Shown here in pieces: positions 25,632 through 33,693 of a stretch of 50,151 bases of DNA. The position numbers and the translations under genes are program-made. Source of the stretch: a virus; IMG/VR virus record IMGVR_UViG_3300050124_000042, positions 1-50,151 of that record, one strand, 5' to 3'. Every line of letters begins with the position of its first letter. Positions within the stretch are counted from its first letter, which is position 1. Under the pieces are notes generated by a model. It saw only the letters and a list, made by a program, of their open reading frames with translations. It was not told the origin of the DNA and searched no databases.

Positions 25632-26495
25632 TTAAAATTTTAATTCTTTTAGAGATTTGATCCTTTTAAAACCAACATCGTAACGCTGGTTGTGTGGACC
25701 ATCCATTAGAAAACAACATATACCAGCCCGGTTTAACTCCTCAAAATTATCATAACGGTCATCCACAAAAATATCTATACCAGCTTCTTTTATGGCATCC
25801 ACTTTTGATTTTCCTACCGGGATCGTAATAACAGGTCTCTGAGGGAAGCCATGAATTCTAATCCACTCCATTGTTATTTCAGTTGGTATTGGTCTTGAAG
25901 TCACATATGCATGAGGTTCAAAATGAATATCTTTAGGGTCTATTCGTGGTTTGAGTCCCAGGTAAAAGTCATTTAAAATTCCGTCTCTTTTCATTTGTTC
26001 AAAACGTTCCGGGATCTTATAATCAAAGAACCAGGCGGTTGGGGTATCAATACTCCAATATTTACACCAGTCACCAATCCAATCACAAAGTACCTCATCT
26101 ATATCAAGTCCAATTTTGGGTTTAGGAATAACATTTATAAGGCGGTCATCTCCTTGAGGAAACCACTTATAGTAGGATACCAAGGCAAGACAGTTCCAGG
26201 CAGCATGAGCCATGTGATATAGACCAGTATGACTAAGACAAGTTCCGGCCTGGCAATCCTTACACTCTGGATCAAAGTCAAAATCTTCACCCCTCTCAAA
26301 CGCATTTATATGCCTTTTAAGAGACGCAACACATTTAGACCACTTCATACCATGAAGCCAGTTATGAGGGGGTTCTGGGTATTTGAAATTCCCTTTGGTG
26401 AACACTTTAGCCAGTTCGTTTATAGCGAACGGCTCCAGAAGATCATGGCGAGTTTTATTATCATTAAGACGACTACCTGTTCCCAATTTACTCAT
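25632..26495 (-). CDS. Fusion of dATP/dGTP-diphosphohydrolase-type domain and HAD 5'(3')-deoxyribonucleotidase
   Basis: In this 287-residue protein, residues 10-112 match the dNTP-diphosphohydrolase N-terminal family once called DUF5664: R-H-D-L-L-E-P-F, F-T-K-G-N-F-K-Y-P, N-W-L-H-G, L-K-R-H-I-N-A-F-E-R-G-E, and L-Y-H-M-A-H-A-A-W-N-C-L-A-L. A Cys cluster (C78, C81, C86) interrupts the second part. From about 128 a HAD phosphatase begins: G-L-D-I-D-E-V-L-C-D-W (nucleophile Asp131, Asp133), T-S-R-P, and F-V-D-D-R-Y-D-N. The pair would turn a dNTP into the dNMP and then the nucleoside, shaping the dNTP pool. Confidence 0.8.
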   Translation of the reverse strand: MSKLGTGSRLNDNKTRHDLLEPFAINELAKVFTKGNFKYPEPPHNWLHGMKWSKCVASLKRHINAFERGEDFDFDPECKDCQAGTCLSHTGLYHMAHAAWNCLALVSYYKWFPQGDDRLINVIPKPKIGLDIDEVLCDWIGDWCKYWSIDTPTAWFFDYKIPERFEQMKRDGILNDFYLGLKPRIDPKDIHFEPHAYVTSRPIPTEITMEWIRIHGFPQRPVITIPVGKSKVDAIKEAGIDIFVDDRYDNFEELNRAGICCFLMDGPHNQRYDVGFKRIKSLKELKF

Positions 26496-26758
26496 AACTT
26501 ATAATTTTTTATTATTTTCTCCATTCTCTTATTTTGTTCTACAAGATCAGAATGAGATTTTATTTTTTTAAACTCTTCTGCTGTATAATCGTGATGCATT
26601 CCAAATCCAAACATCATATTATCAAAATATTTTTTTATTTCCTGACTGATCTTTAAGTCCATATATTCCCTGTTCCTGCGCTTAGTACTGTTCAAAGATA
26701 TGTATATTAAATAACAATTACCAATAAAAGCCAGGGTTAAAAATATAAAAGCTTTCAT
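26492..26758 (-). CDS. Small membrane-anchored protein
   Basis: This 88-residue protein has an N-terminal membrane helix or signal anchor (AFIFLTLAFIGNCYLIYI) followed by a charged helical domain. Its TGA overlaps the ATG of the fusion enzyme (ATGA at 26492-26495). No function is recognised. Confidence 0.55.
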   Translation of the reverse strand: MKAFIFLTLAFIGNCYLIYISLNSTKRRNREYMDLKISQEIKKYFDNMMFGFGMHHDYTAEEFKKIKSHSDLVEQNKRMEKIIKNYKL

Positions 26759-26767
26759 AAAATGAAA

Positions 26768-27613
26768 TTAAAAAGGTAAATCGTCCGGTTCATTAGAAGG
26801 TTTCCAATTATAGGACTTAGGCTGTTCTTTTAGGTTTCTTGGGGGGAGGGGGGTGATTCTTAAGCTTTCTTTGGGTTTAAGAGCGTGTTTTGTCTGTTCT
26901 GCCCGGATAAGGTCCTTTACCTGGGTGGGGAAGTTCTCCTTCAAGATCCAGCCAGCATAATTAGCATCATCAATAACCCTTATCCCCTTTGCCTTTCCAA
27001 AATTAAATATCAAAAATCCTTTGTCATCTCGTTTTAATTTATTATAGAGATCAACCATTTCCTTGGTATCTGAAAGATCGTACAGGTCTACATCCTTCCA
27101 TTCAAGCCGGTCCTCTACGATCTTATCCTGACAGTTAAATATAAGTTCTGTAGCTTCAACATCATTCATTGCATCATGAGCACCCTCCAGGATCTTTCCA
27201 GAATACCTTTTATAAGTGTTTGCCAGGTTGTTTGAATTAAGTTTCTTTTCTATATTAAGCACATCCAAAAACTTACCCGACAAATCCACTTCAACCTTAG
27301 CCCTGGCAAACTCAGCCATAAGCAAAGGAACATCAAAGCGCATGATGTTATATCCGATTATAATTTTGTTTTCAAAAAGCTTTTTTAACTTCTTTGCATC
27401 TTCAGAAAACAAGGGAGAGTCTTTAACATCATCGTCACTAATCCCATGAGCTTCAAATACAGAGTCGGAGATGGGGATTTCGGGGTTGTAGAGTTTGGAT
27501 TTGTTTACCAGGATAGAACCGTCTTCCTTAACTACTTTTATAGCAAGCTGTACAATCCGGTCCGTTTCAGTATTTAAACCTGTAGATTCTATATCGAAGA
27601 AAAGCTTATCCAT
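26768..27613 (-). CDS. DnaQ-like 3'-5' exonuclease with SSB-tail-like C-terminus
   Basis: The ATG at 27613 (MDKLFFDIESTGL) gives 281 residues. The DEDDh core shows D-I-E-S-T-G-L (Asp7, Glu9), F-E-A-H-G-I-S, G-Y-N-I-M-R-F-D and H-D-A-M-N-D-V, as in the DNA polymerase III epsilon/Exo family. A C-terminal extension holds a Gly/Lys-rich segment (FGKAKGIRVIDDANYAGWIL), which resembles the small C-terminal domain seen in several DnaQ-type exonucleases. The last residues, D-D-L-P-F, mimic the acidic SSB tail that recruits repair enzymes. Its role is in DNA repair or replication. Confidence 0.85.
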   Translation of the reverse strand: MDKLFFDIESTGLNTETDRIVQLAIKVVKEDGSILVNKSKLYNPEIPISDSVFEAHGISDDDVKDSPLFSEDAKKLKKLFENKIIIGYNIMRFDVPLLMAEFARAKVEVDLSGKFLDVLNIEKKLNSNNLANTYKRYSGKILEGAHDAMNDVEATELIFNCQDKIVEDRLEWKDVDLYDLSDTKEMVDLYNKLKRDDKGFLIFNFGKAKGIRVIDDANYAGWILKENFPTQVKDLIRAEQTKHALKPKESLRITPLPPRNLKEQPKSYNWKPSNEPDDLPF

Positions 27614-27679
27614 TATCATTATTTTTACCATCCATTAAAAAATGAGGGTTTAACGTGATTCACCCTCGAACGTTAGAAG

Positions 27680-27943
27680 TTAAACGAAGTTCCCGTAGAA
27701 TGAAAGCAAATTGACAGTAAGGTTTCTTTGTTTTTGTTCCCCATTAACCACACTCCCATGACCACTTGCTTCAAGTTTCAGAAGTGGGGGATTTTCACCA
27801 AAGTTTTCTTTTACTAATCCGACAAGATGAGGCAAAGCCGAATCGTATTCTACTTTTGATTGACCACTAAGTTTTCCAGAATAATCTTCCAGAGCTTTAG
27901 CGATATTTTCCGGCTTGCCGATAAACTGAATTGACCATGACAT
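27680..27943 (-). CDS. Small hypothetical protein
   Basis: This 87-residue protein, MSWSIQFIGKPENIAKALEDYSGKL..., ends in a beta strand (NLTVNLLSFYGNFV). Its form (strand, helix, helix, strand) recalls small proteins common in phages of Bacteroidota, but no function is known to me. It belongs to a run of short genes between the exonuclease and an HNH gene. Confidence 0.55.
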   Translation of the reverse strand: MSWSIQFIGKPENIAKALEDYSGKLSGQSKVEYDSALPHLVGLVKENFGENPPLLKLEASGHGSVVNGEQKQRNLTVNLLSFYGNFV

Positions 27944-27948
27944 ATACT

Positions 27949-28236
27949 TTAATTTTTATTGGTTACTGAATCATATTTGTTCAGAGCGGCGCGGGCGTTA
28001 TCACAAATTATTGGTAAATGAAGCGTCATTTGATTAAACTCATTCCAATCAACCAACTCCCTCAACGCCTTTGCCATTTCCTCTACTCCGTAGGCTTCCA
28101 TTGTGTAGGCATGTCCCGCAAAGAATACAGTGCGATAGTTTTGTTGTTGTGCAGCATATTGACGACCTGTTGGAAGTTCTTTTAATTTTTCTTCAATTGG
28201 ATATAACTTAATTGCCGCTTCCAGTATCTTTGTCAT
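27949..28236 (-). CDS. Small helical hypothetical protein
   Basis: This 95-residue, mostly helical protein (LEAAIKLYPIEEKLKELP; GVEEMAKALRELVDWNEF) starts at an ATG that overlaps the previous TGA (ATGA, 28233-28236). No family is recognised. Confidence 0.55.
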   Translation of the reverse strand: MTKILEAAIKLYPIEEKLKELPTGRQYAAQQQNYRTVFFAGHAYTMEAYGVEEMAKALRELVDWNEFNQMTLHLPIICDNARAALNKYDSVTNKN

Positions 28237-28418
28237 GGGTTATTATTTTCTATTTCAGTTAATCTATTACACATTGTTTCCCACTCCCCTCCGGTCTCTT
28301 CATCCCTTACAGTACAAAAGTATCTTCCCTTTCTTACAAGGGTAACCTTACCCCCGTTATTGAATTCGTTATCAATAATATATTCCTTTCCGTCCTTTAG
28401 ATCTATTTCTTGTAGCAT
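28233..28418 (-). CDS. Small beta-rich hypothetical protein
   Basis: This 61-residue protein looks like an SH3/OB-type mini-domain (LKDGKEYIIDNEFNNGGKVTLVRKGRYFCTVRDE). Its start lies 47 bases inside the previous gene, an unusually long overlap for this genome, but no internal ATG gives a shorter sensible protein. Confidence 0.5.
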   Translation of the reverse strand: MLQEIDLKDGKEYIIDNEFNNGGKVTLVRKGRYFCTVRDEETGGEWETMCNRLTEIENNNP

Positions 28419-28602
28419 AATCTATTCCTTTATTAATTGCTTCCATTTTACTTTCAAGTGAATCGGTTTTATATCGAATATGTTTAATGATAAAACTTTT
28501 ATAAATGACCTGTACAGTTGACGTTTTATTATGTCCTTTTCCTGCTTTACCGCCAGTTTGTTTTGCAAGTTTTACTGTATATTCTCCAATTATTCTTACC
28601 AT
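28372..28602 (-). CDS. Small basic hypothetical protein
   Basis: This 76-residue basic protein contains AKQTGGKAGKGHNKTSTVQVIYKSFIIKHIRYK and ends in a Lys/Arg-rich tail. Nucleic-acid binding is possible by charge. It overlaps both neighbours, 7 bases upstream and 47 downstream. Confidence 0.5.
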   Translation of the reverse strand: MVRIIGEYTVKLAKQTGGKAGKGHNKTSTVQVIYKSFIIKHIRYKTDSLESKMEAINKGIDYATRNRSKGRKGIYY

Positions 28603-28943
28603 TGTTCTTCAGTTTGTAAAGCTTTAAATTTATCTACTTCGTGGTACTTTTTAATATTGTCTTTTAAAGTCATTTTTTGAATGTTCCAAATATGATACCC
28701 ATCTTGATTATGTATGCGGTCTACTGAATCCCCTCTCCCTGGTACAAAATTATTTTCTTCACACCATAATCTAAATACATGAAGAGGTATTGTAAAATCT
28801 TTTGGACGTTGTTTAGCTCTATCCTTTAGATTATGCCACACATATTTAATCGGGTCCAAAAATCTTCTTTTCCTGGAACGACAAGTTGCACAATGGGCAT
28901 TGTCCTTACATTTTTCTGTACAATGAGAGGTATGGTATTGCAT
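28596..28943 (-). CDS. HNH-like endonuclease, compact
   Basis: This 115-residue protein has an N-terminal Cys/His cluster (H3 ... C8, C12, C18, C21) and a core S-V-D-R-I-H-N-Q-D-G-Y-H-I-W-N-I-Q ... D-N-I-K-K-Y-H. It follows the vDRid..GY..gN pattern of phage HNH nucleases with an Asp in place of the first His. It lies among short genes and may be mobile or function in replication/packaging. Confidence 0.65.
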   Translation of the reverse strand: MQYHTSHCTEKCKDNAHCATCRSRKRRFLDPIKYVWHNLKDRAKQRPKDFTIPLHVFRLWCEENNFVPGRGDSVDRIHNQDGYHIWNIQKMTLKDNIKKYHEVDKFKALQTEEQW

Positions 28944-28947
28944 GTAA

Positions 28948-30048
28948 TCATCTTTTAGAGAATACTTCTACAGCTATAAAGCCGTTTAAATAGTGACTGC
29001 GGGGCCTTTCCCATTGATTGGTATCAATATGCCAAGCAATTTCTTCCAGGGTCTGTTCCCATCCCGTTATCCTTGTTCCTTCCATGCCGGATCTCTTTAT
29101 CTGAAGGTCTGAGCCTTTGTAACCATACAGATAAGGAATCTTTTCCTGATCGTCAATAACAACGTTAAGAGGATTCATTATACTATAATCACTATATTGT
29201 CCTTTTTTATATGTCTTGATCCAGGCATGTAAAAGGAAATCGTAGATACTATGTTGCAGGGGATAATCAAATCTCCTAATTGCATCGGGGAAAAGGAAAG
29301 TATTGTTTGTATATTTTAAATCCACTTCCCGGATCTCCTTGCGTTTGTGGTTGATATGTATAATATCAAGCATTCCTTTCATTGGTAATACCTCAAGATT
29401 ATCAAACCCGCTTAATTCAAATTCAGCAAAAATCTGTTGCTGAAAGAGAACTTCACAATCCTTCTTAGCAACAAAGAACCCTCTGCTGATAGCATCAGTC
29501 TTTAATATTTGTGAAAGTTCTTTTGCCAGGGCGAGTTGATCGTTATCTATTACGATCTTACTCCCTACCTTAGTAAGGAAATCAAAGAATTCTGATCCAT
29601 TCTTTATCACATCATTATATGCGCGTTCCAAATTGGATACCCAAAACTCATGTTCTGTACAAAACTTTTTTACAATATCTTTATTTTCAGTAAGATCGTA
29701 CTTTTTAAGTGGAATTTGTTTTGGTTCAAACAACGCAGCTACAACTGCTTTATTCAATTCTGTAGCATTCTTATTAAGCTCAGTAATATGATCAAAAACC
29801 GACCTTGTTATAAGAACAATCTTATCTGAAGGTTTTGCTACCTCAGAAAGGATAAACCTCTTTTCAAAGAGTTCTGGATTAAATATCAAGGTATCAAGCA
29901 AGCTACCAAACTCCATCCCTTCGGATGTGGTTTTTGGGCGAATGTTTAGTATCCATTTATTATACCAGGCTTTGGGGCTTAGTATTCGCCAATCTTTAAT
30001 AGAGGATTGCGAAATTGCGAATTTATTTTTGTATTCTGAGGGTTGCAT
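28948..30048 (-). CDS. PD-(D/E)XK exonuclease, RecE/exonuclease VIII-like
   Basis: This 366-residue protein has the phage RecE/YqaJ-type layout: N-terminal SQSSIKDWRILSPKAWYNKWI (as in the SxSxLk.w..sP..f family start), F-G-S-L-L-D-T-L-I-F-N-P, then the catalytic core G-M-L-D-I-I-H-I-N and R-E-V-D-L-K-Y-T (D...DxK), with downstream L-Q-H-S-I-Y. It would resect double-stranded DNA to give 3' tails for the RecA-type or P-loop recombinases also encoded here. Confidence 0.75.
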   Translation of the reverse strand: MQPSEYKNKFAISQSSIKDWRILSPKAWYNKWILNIRPKTTSEGMEFGSLLDTLIFNPELFEKRFILSEVAKPSDKIVLITRSVFDHITELNKNATELNKAVVAALFEPKQIPLKKYDLTENKDIVKKFCTEHEFWVSNLERAYNDVIKNGSEFFDFLTKVGSKIVIDNDQLALAKELSQILKTDAISRGFFVAKKDCEVLFQQQIFAEFELSGFDNLEVLPMKGMLDIIHINHKRKEIREVDLKYTNNTFLFPDAIRRFDYPLQHSIYDFLLHAWIKTYKKGQYSDYSIMNPLNVVIDDQEKIPYLYGYKGSDLQIKRSGMEGTRITGWEQTLEEIAWHIDTNQWERPRSHYLNGFIAVEVFSKR

Positions 30049-30469
30049 CTTCTTTTAATTTTGTACACAATTGATTATAATAATTTTCAAGGTCATTGTT
30101 TCTGTCTTTACGTCCGTGAACTTGATTACTCCAAAAATAGTCTGAAAGTACAGCGGCAGTTGCAGATGCTAAACTATCAATAGGACATCTTACGCATGTA
30201 TAACTGCCAAAAATTCTGTTTATGTCGCTTTGTAAGTTTTCTGATGTTAAAAATCCTTCAGCAACCCATTTATTCCAAATATAATAATTTCCTTCCCAAT
30301 CCCCTGCTAATGCAAAGCGACAACAATAGTCTACAGGATTGCTACCATCTGCCCAGGTCATTATATTTTCTCCTAGAGGATCAATTCTGAAGAAAACAGG
30401 TACTCCGGGACCAACTTGAATCCATCCTGCTTTTAGAGCAGCGTTTAACATGTGATCAATAACTATCAT
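30023..30469 (-). CDS. Hypothetical protein
   Basis: The ATG at 30469 is preferred to the GTG at 30475. The 148-residue product has several Cys and Trp (DYCCRF, CVRCPIDSLASATAAVLSDYFWSNQ). It overlaps the exonuclease gene by 26 bases at its 3' end and the previous gene by 14 at its start. No family is recognised. Confidence 0.5.
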   Translation of the reverse strand: MIVIDHMLNAALKAGWIQVGPGVPVFFRIDPLGENIMTWADGSNPVDYCCRFALAGDWEGNYYIWNKWVAEGFLTSENLQSDINRIFGSYTCVRCPIDSLASATAAVLSDYFWSNQVHGRKDRNNDLENYYNQLCTKLKEDATLRIQK

Positions 30470-30674
30470 ATTCACTGTTTAAAGGAACGTAATAATTTTT
30501 ATACCAGTAATTATAATCCTCTTTACACCTTTCATATTCTCTACGAATATTGTCTTCCACTCTTTGTCTTTCTTCTGGCGTTTGAGGATATGTAAACATT
30601 CTACTCCAATTCTTTTCCGATATAGCGTTGGATAATTTTTGAACAAAATCTGGACTAACTTCTATTTGTCCCAT
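30456..30674 (-). CDS. Small charged hypothetical protein
   Basis: This 72-residue protein is rich in Glu, Arg and Tyr (RVEDNIRREYERCKEDYNYWYKNYYV), probably a helical hairpin. It starts two bases after the nuclease-like gene ends. No family is recognised. Confidence 0.5.
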   Translation of the reverse strand: MGQIEVSPDFVQKLSNAISEKNWSRMFTYPQTPEERQRVEDNIRREYERCKEDYNYWYKNYYVPLNSEYDSY

Positions 30675-30676
30675 GA

Positions 30677-31270
30677 TTATGATTTTAAAAATTCATTTAA
30701 TGATTTAGGAATGTATTTTGTTTTCCATTGTCCGGTTCTTGGATTCTTTTTATATTTGAAATCAGGAATTGCTTCTTGGGGCATAAAAGTTCCTTCAAAC
30801 AGGTCTTCAGGAATAATCAAATCTACAAATATATTTTTAATAGACCAAATTACTTTTTGTATAACACTAAAACGTGCTGTTTTTCCATGTTGATCAAAGG
30901 TCGGTTTAATTTCAGCATATGTAACTCTTCGAAACTCATATTCGTATGATCCAAAGAACCAGCTTTTCGGATTAATATTACCTTCTATTAAAGAGACAAA
31001 TTTATTCCATCCATTGTCCGTCCATTTTATTATGAAGTCGGGAGTATAAGTTAGATCGTTTAAAAGAGTAAAGTTTTTGACTTCTTTTTTTTCTTTTGTC
31101 TTTAATTGTGTGGTCCGTGTATAAAGAAATTTTACTGGATCAAGAATTTGCATCGGAGTATTAATTTTATACCATTCCTGAATGAATTCAGCTTGTTTAA
31201 GTTCTTCTAACCACATAGCAAACCATACCTCTTCTCGACTATCGAATATAATATTTTTATAAGTTTCCAT
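30677..31270 (-). CDS. PD-(D/E)XK nuclease-like protein
   Basis: The ATG at 31270 (METYKNIIFDSREEVWFAMWLEEL) is chosen because the longer reading lies inside the upstream homing gene. The 197-residue protein shows F-D-S-R-E-E near the start, T-Y-T-P-D-F-I-I in the middle and A-E-I-K-P-T-F-D later. This E...PDF...ExK order is that of phage PD-(D/E)XK endonucleases (DUF1064/resolvase-like). A role in recombination or genome processing is inferred. Confidence 0.6.
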   Translation of the reverse strand: METYKNIIFDSREEVWFAMWLEELKQAEFIQEWYKINTPMQILDPVKFLYTRTTQLKTKEKKEVKNFTLLNDLTYTPDFIIKWTDNGWNKFVSLIEGNINPKSWFFGSYEYEFRRVTYAEIKPTFDQHGKTARFSVIQKVIWSIKNIFVDLIIPEDLFEGTFMPQEAIPDFKYKKNPRTGQWKTKYIPKSLNEFLKS

Positions 31271-31275
31271 ATATT

Positions 31276-31773
31276 TTAATATTTCCAAATAAAACCCCCT
31301 GCTGTGTTTCTTTTTCCTTTTGCACAATAACTAATATTAACACCGTGTATTTTTGTTTTTTTGGCCGCTTCTGTTATTGATTTATATATTTTTATTAATT
31401 TTCCTGAGATACTGTATTGTTTTATTTTTATAGGTGGACCATATTGTATTTTAAGGACATTCATTGCATGTTTTTTATTTTCTGAATCAGTTACCCATTC
31501 CAAATTCCAATCATTATTATTCAATTTATTTCCATCTTTATGATTAACGTAAGGTTTATTTTCTGGGTTTGGGATAAAAGTCAAAGCAACTAAACGATTA
31601 ATTCTTTTATTATATGATTTATTATTTTTCCATAATAAAGTATTATAATAACCTCCTGTTTTTAGTTCAAATGCTTTTAATTTATTTCTTTTTATAGATT
31701 TAACTTGTCCAGTAGTACTAACTTTATATAATCCTTCATATCCTTCTATATCTTTCCAAACCTCTAAATTCAT
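31276..31773 (-). CDS. HNH homing endonuclease (NUMOD4-HNH-NUMOD1)
   Basis: This 165-residue protein has an N-terminal NUMOD4 (E-V-W-K-D-I-E-G-Y-E-G-L-Y-K-V-S-T-T-G-Q-V), an HNH core (R-L-V-A-L-T-F-I-P-N-P, N-H-K-D-G-N-K-L-N-N, N-L-E-W-V-T), and a C-terminal NUMOD1 (IKQYSISGKLIKIYKSITEAAKKT...GGFIWKY). The NUMOD1 closely resembles the one ending the GIY-YIG protein at 18997. It is inserted between two phage genes with ATGA overlap upstream (31770-31773) and a five-base gap downstream. Confidence 0.9.
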   Translation of the reverse strand: MNLEVWKDIEGYEGLYKVSTTGQVKSIKRNKLKAFELKTGGYYNTLLWKNNKSYNKRINRLVALTFIPNPENKPYVNHKDGNKLNNNDWNLEWVTDSENKKHAMNVLKIQYGPPIKIKQYSISGKLIKIYKSITEAAKKTKIHGVNISYCAKGKRNTAGGFIWKY

Positions 31774-32003
31774 AAATCATTTTGTGTTAAGAGAGCACCA
31801 TAAAATTCCTGAAAATTGTCATCAAATTTTTTGATCTCAGTTTTGTCAACCCCTCTTCTTTGAAGTTCATCAAGGACCCACATAGCGAACCTATATTTTT
31901 CATGATAAACAGCAATCCCATAAAACGTAACAAGGACCTCTGCGGGGGTGTTTACAATTTCAGCTTCTACACTTTTTCTTGTTAAGATAAATGGTTCTGA
32001 CAT
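31770..32003 (-). CDS. Small hypothetical protein
   Basis: This 77-residue helical protein (MSEPFILTRKSVEAEIVNTPAEVLVTFYGIAVY...AMWVLDELQRRGVDKTEIKKF) is of a type common in phages of Bacteroidota, with no known function. Its stop overlaps the homing-endonuclease start. Confidence 0.5.
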   Translation of the reverse strand: MSEPFILTRKSVEAEIVNTPAEVLVTFYGIAVYHEKYRFAMWVLDELQRRGVDKTEIKKFDDNFQEFYGALLTQNDL

Positions 32004-32010
32004 GTTAAAA

Positions 32011-32319
32011 TCATTTAGGAATTTTAATCAAATAATCTTTATAACTCATAATTAAATATTCAACAGCTTTTAATCGAACAAGTGTACCAGAATATTTTCC
32101 AAACAGAATTACATCTCCAGGTTTAAGATTTGAAGGTTTTCCATCTGATCTTTTTCCTACTGCTATAACGATTCCTCTTTCGGGTTTTTCTTGAACATTA
32201 TCAGGAATAATAATTCCACCTTCGGTGCGTTCTTCTGCACCTTCCTGAAGAACTACTATTTTGTCTTCGCTTGGTTCTCCTACATTAGGGAACTTACTTT
32301 TTACTTTATTTGTTTCCAT
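32011..32319 (-). CDS. GroES-type co-chaperonin
   Basis: From the ATG at 32319 (METNKVKSKFPNVGEPSEDKIVV) the protein is 102 residues, the normal GroES length. Family landmarks are D-K-I-V-V-L-Q-E, the mobile-loop/turn region T-E-G-G-I-I-I-P-D, G-I-V-I-A-V-G, L-K-P-G-D-V-I-L-F-G-K-Y-S-G and E-Y-L-I-M-S-Y-K-D-Y-L. It is expected to cap host GroEL, as T4 gp31 does, perhaps to fold phage capsid or giant proteins. Earlier in-frame starts (to 32403) would add a basic 28-residue extension and are less likely. Confidence 0.85.
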   Translation of the reverse strand: METNKVKSKFPNVGEPSEDKIVVLQEGAEERTEGGIIIPDNVQEKPERGIVIAVGKRSDGKPSNLKPGDVILFGKYSGTLVRLKAVEYLIMSYKDYLIKIPK

Positions 32320-32396
32320 GTTTTTGTATTTATTTGTGTTTACAATACGTCCAGAAGATTTCTCCCTCATATACCTTTCCATGTTATTATTTTTAA

Positions 32397-32621
32397 TTAC
32401 CATTGTATATAATACATAACTTTGTATCCTATTGAATGAGAACTCGTATAAATGTTAAATCCCAAATCTTTAAGTGCTTTTATTGCACCACCAGAAGGAT
32501 AAGAGTTTAAATAAAGTTTTGTATTTTTCTTTTTTGCTTCAATTTCAATAAGATCTAAGATCTCATCAACTTCTGAGGAAGATGCTGATACTGATAATTC
32601 GGCAGCCGTTCTTGCGTTCAT
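32397..32621 (-). CDS. Small hypothetical protein
   Basis: This 74-residue alpha/beta protein (helix-rich first half SSSEVDEILDLIEIEAKK, then TKLYLNSYPSGGAIKALKDLGFNIY) is reminiscent of small phage proteins of unknown role. Its ATG overlaps the primase TGA (32618-32621), so translation follows the primase. Confidence 0.5.
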   Translation of the reverse strand: MNARTAAELSVSASSSEVDEILDLIEIEAKKKNTKLYLNSYPSGGAIKALKDLGFNIYTSSHSIGYKVMYYIQW

Positions 32622-33625
32622 ATAAGTTTATTTTGTTTTAAAAATTGTTCTACCGCCCCCAATCCTTTAACCTTTGCCAGGTCAGCGTAATCCTTTATTC
32701 CTTCTTTTTCAAACTGTTCTATAGGAAGGTGAAGGGGTTTAAATCCCTTTTCTTTCATTGCATCCATCTCAGATAGTCCCTTCTCATCCGGGTCCCATCC
32801 CAGGTAATTGTCAGAGAAGTTAAAAAGCAGCTTCTTAGATACTGAGTCCAATGCCCCCTCAGATTCATTTTGAGACGCTATAACGGACCTCAAAAACTTC
32901 ATGAGGATAATCCTGTCCTTTTGCGCTTTAGCCACAAAACAGAAGGGAGAACCGTATTTAAGGGTATCCATTCCAAACGGGACATCCAGGGGTATGTTGG
33001 TGATCCAGCGGAGGGTTTCGCTCCCTGGAGCATAGATCTTAGTCCTCATCTCCCCCTTGTGCATGAGGGTGAGGGCATAACGGTTTTCGTTTTTGGGGTT
33101 AGAGACTGGAAAATCGTTTATAAAAAGACGTTTTATAGAATATATTCCTTCTCTTTCAAGTTCTTGCTTGGTAATGTGATACTGCTTCCAATAAGACAGA
33201 TTGTCATCATTCCAGGAATCAGCAGAAAAGATGATCCTGGTGTCCTTTTTAAAGCTTTTATCGAAGTCTTTTAATTGTTTAATTACTTTTTTAACTTCAG
33301 TAGTTTGTACTCCAGTTACAAGTCCAAAATCTGAAGCTATCTTTTTGATGGCATCAGAGAATGAAAGATTATATAACTTCTCAACAAATGAAAAACAATC
33401 GAAGGCCCAATCCTTTCTTCCCAGGTCATTATAAATTAACTTCCCTGATTTAGAAATGTAGAACCCACAGCTAGGATTACGGTCCCTGCGGAGCTTTGAA
33501 CAATAGATTTGTCCAATCTTGAAGGGTCCGTGATAGTAACCAAAAATATGGGCCTCAGATATTTTACTTAAAATAAAATCTCTGTTTATTTTTTTAGGAG
33601 ACTCAACTGAATTAAAATCGAACAT
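32618..33625 (-). CDS. DnaG-like primase
   Basis: The ATG at 33625 (MFDFNSVESPKKINRDFILSKISEAHIFGYY) gives 335 residues. The N-terminal part resembles a DnaG zinc-ribbon/core start (CSKLRRDRNPSCGFYISKSGKLIYNDLG, DCFSFVEKLYNLSFSDAIKKIASDFGL). A Toprim-like half follows with C-F-V-A-K-A-Q-K-D-R and the metal-binding D-P-D in Y-L-G-W-D-P-D-E-K-G. The usual acidic residue of the first Toprim motif (E-G-x-x-D) is not in its normal place. It would make primers for the family B polymerase with the DnaB-like helicase. Confidence 0.75.
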   Translation of the reverse strand: MFDFNSVESPKKINRDFILSKISEAHIFGYYHGPFKIGQIYCSKLRRDRNPSCGFYISKSGKLIYNDLGRKDWAFDCFSFVEKLYNLSFSDAIKKIASDFGLVTGVQTTEVKKVIKQLKDFDKSFKKDTRIIFSADSWNDDNLSYWKQYHITKQELEREGIYSIKRLFINDFPVSNPKNENRYALTLMHKGEMRTKIYAPGSETLRWITNIPLDVPFGMDTLKYGSPFCFVAKAQKDRIILMKFLRSVIASQNESEGALDSVSKKLLFNFSDNYLGWDPDEKGLSEMDAMKEKGFKPLHLPIEQFEKEGIKDYADLAKVKGLGAVEQFLKQNKLI

Positions 33626-33693
33626 AATGTTAATTAAAAGAAAGGGTGGGTCTTTCTTTCCCACCCTTCTTATTTATCACACCAATTAAAATA

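Noticed and set aside
32870-33274. 134-residue plus-strand frame opposite the primase
   Set aside because: No domain, and no promoter or terminator; the opposite strand encodes the primase.
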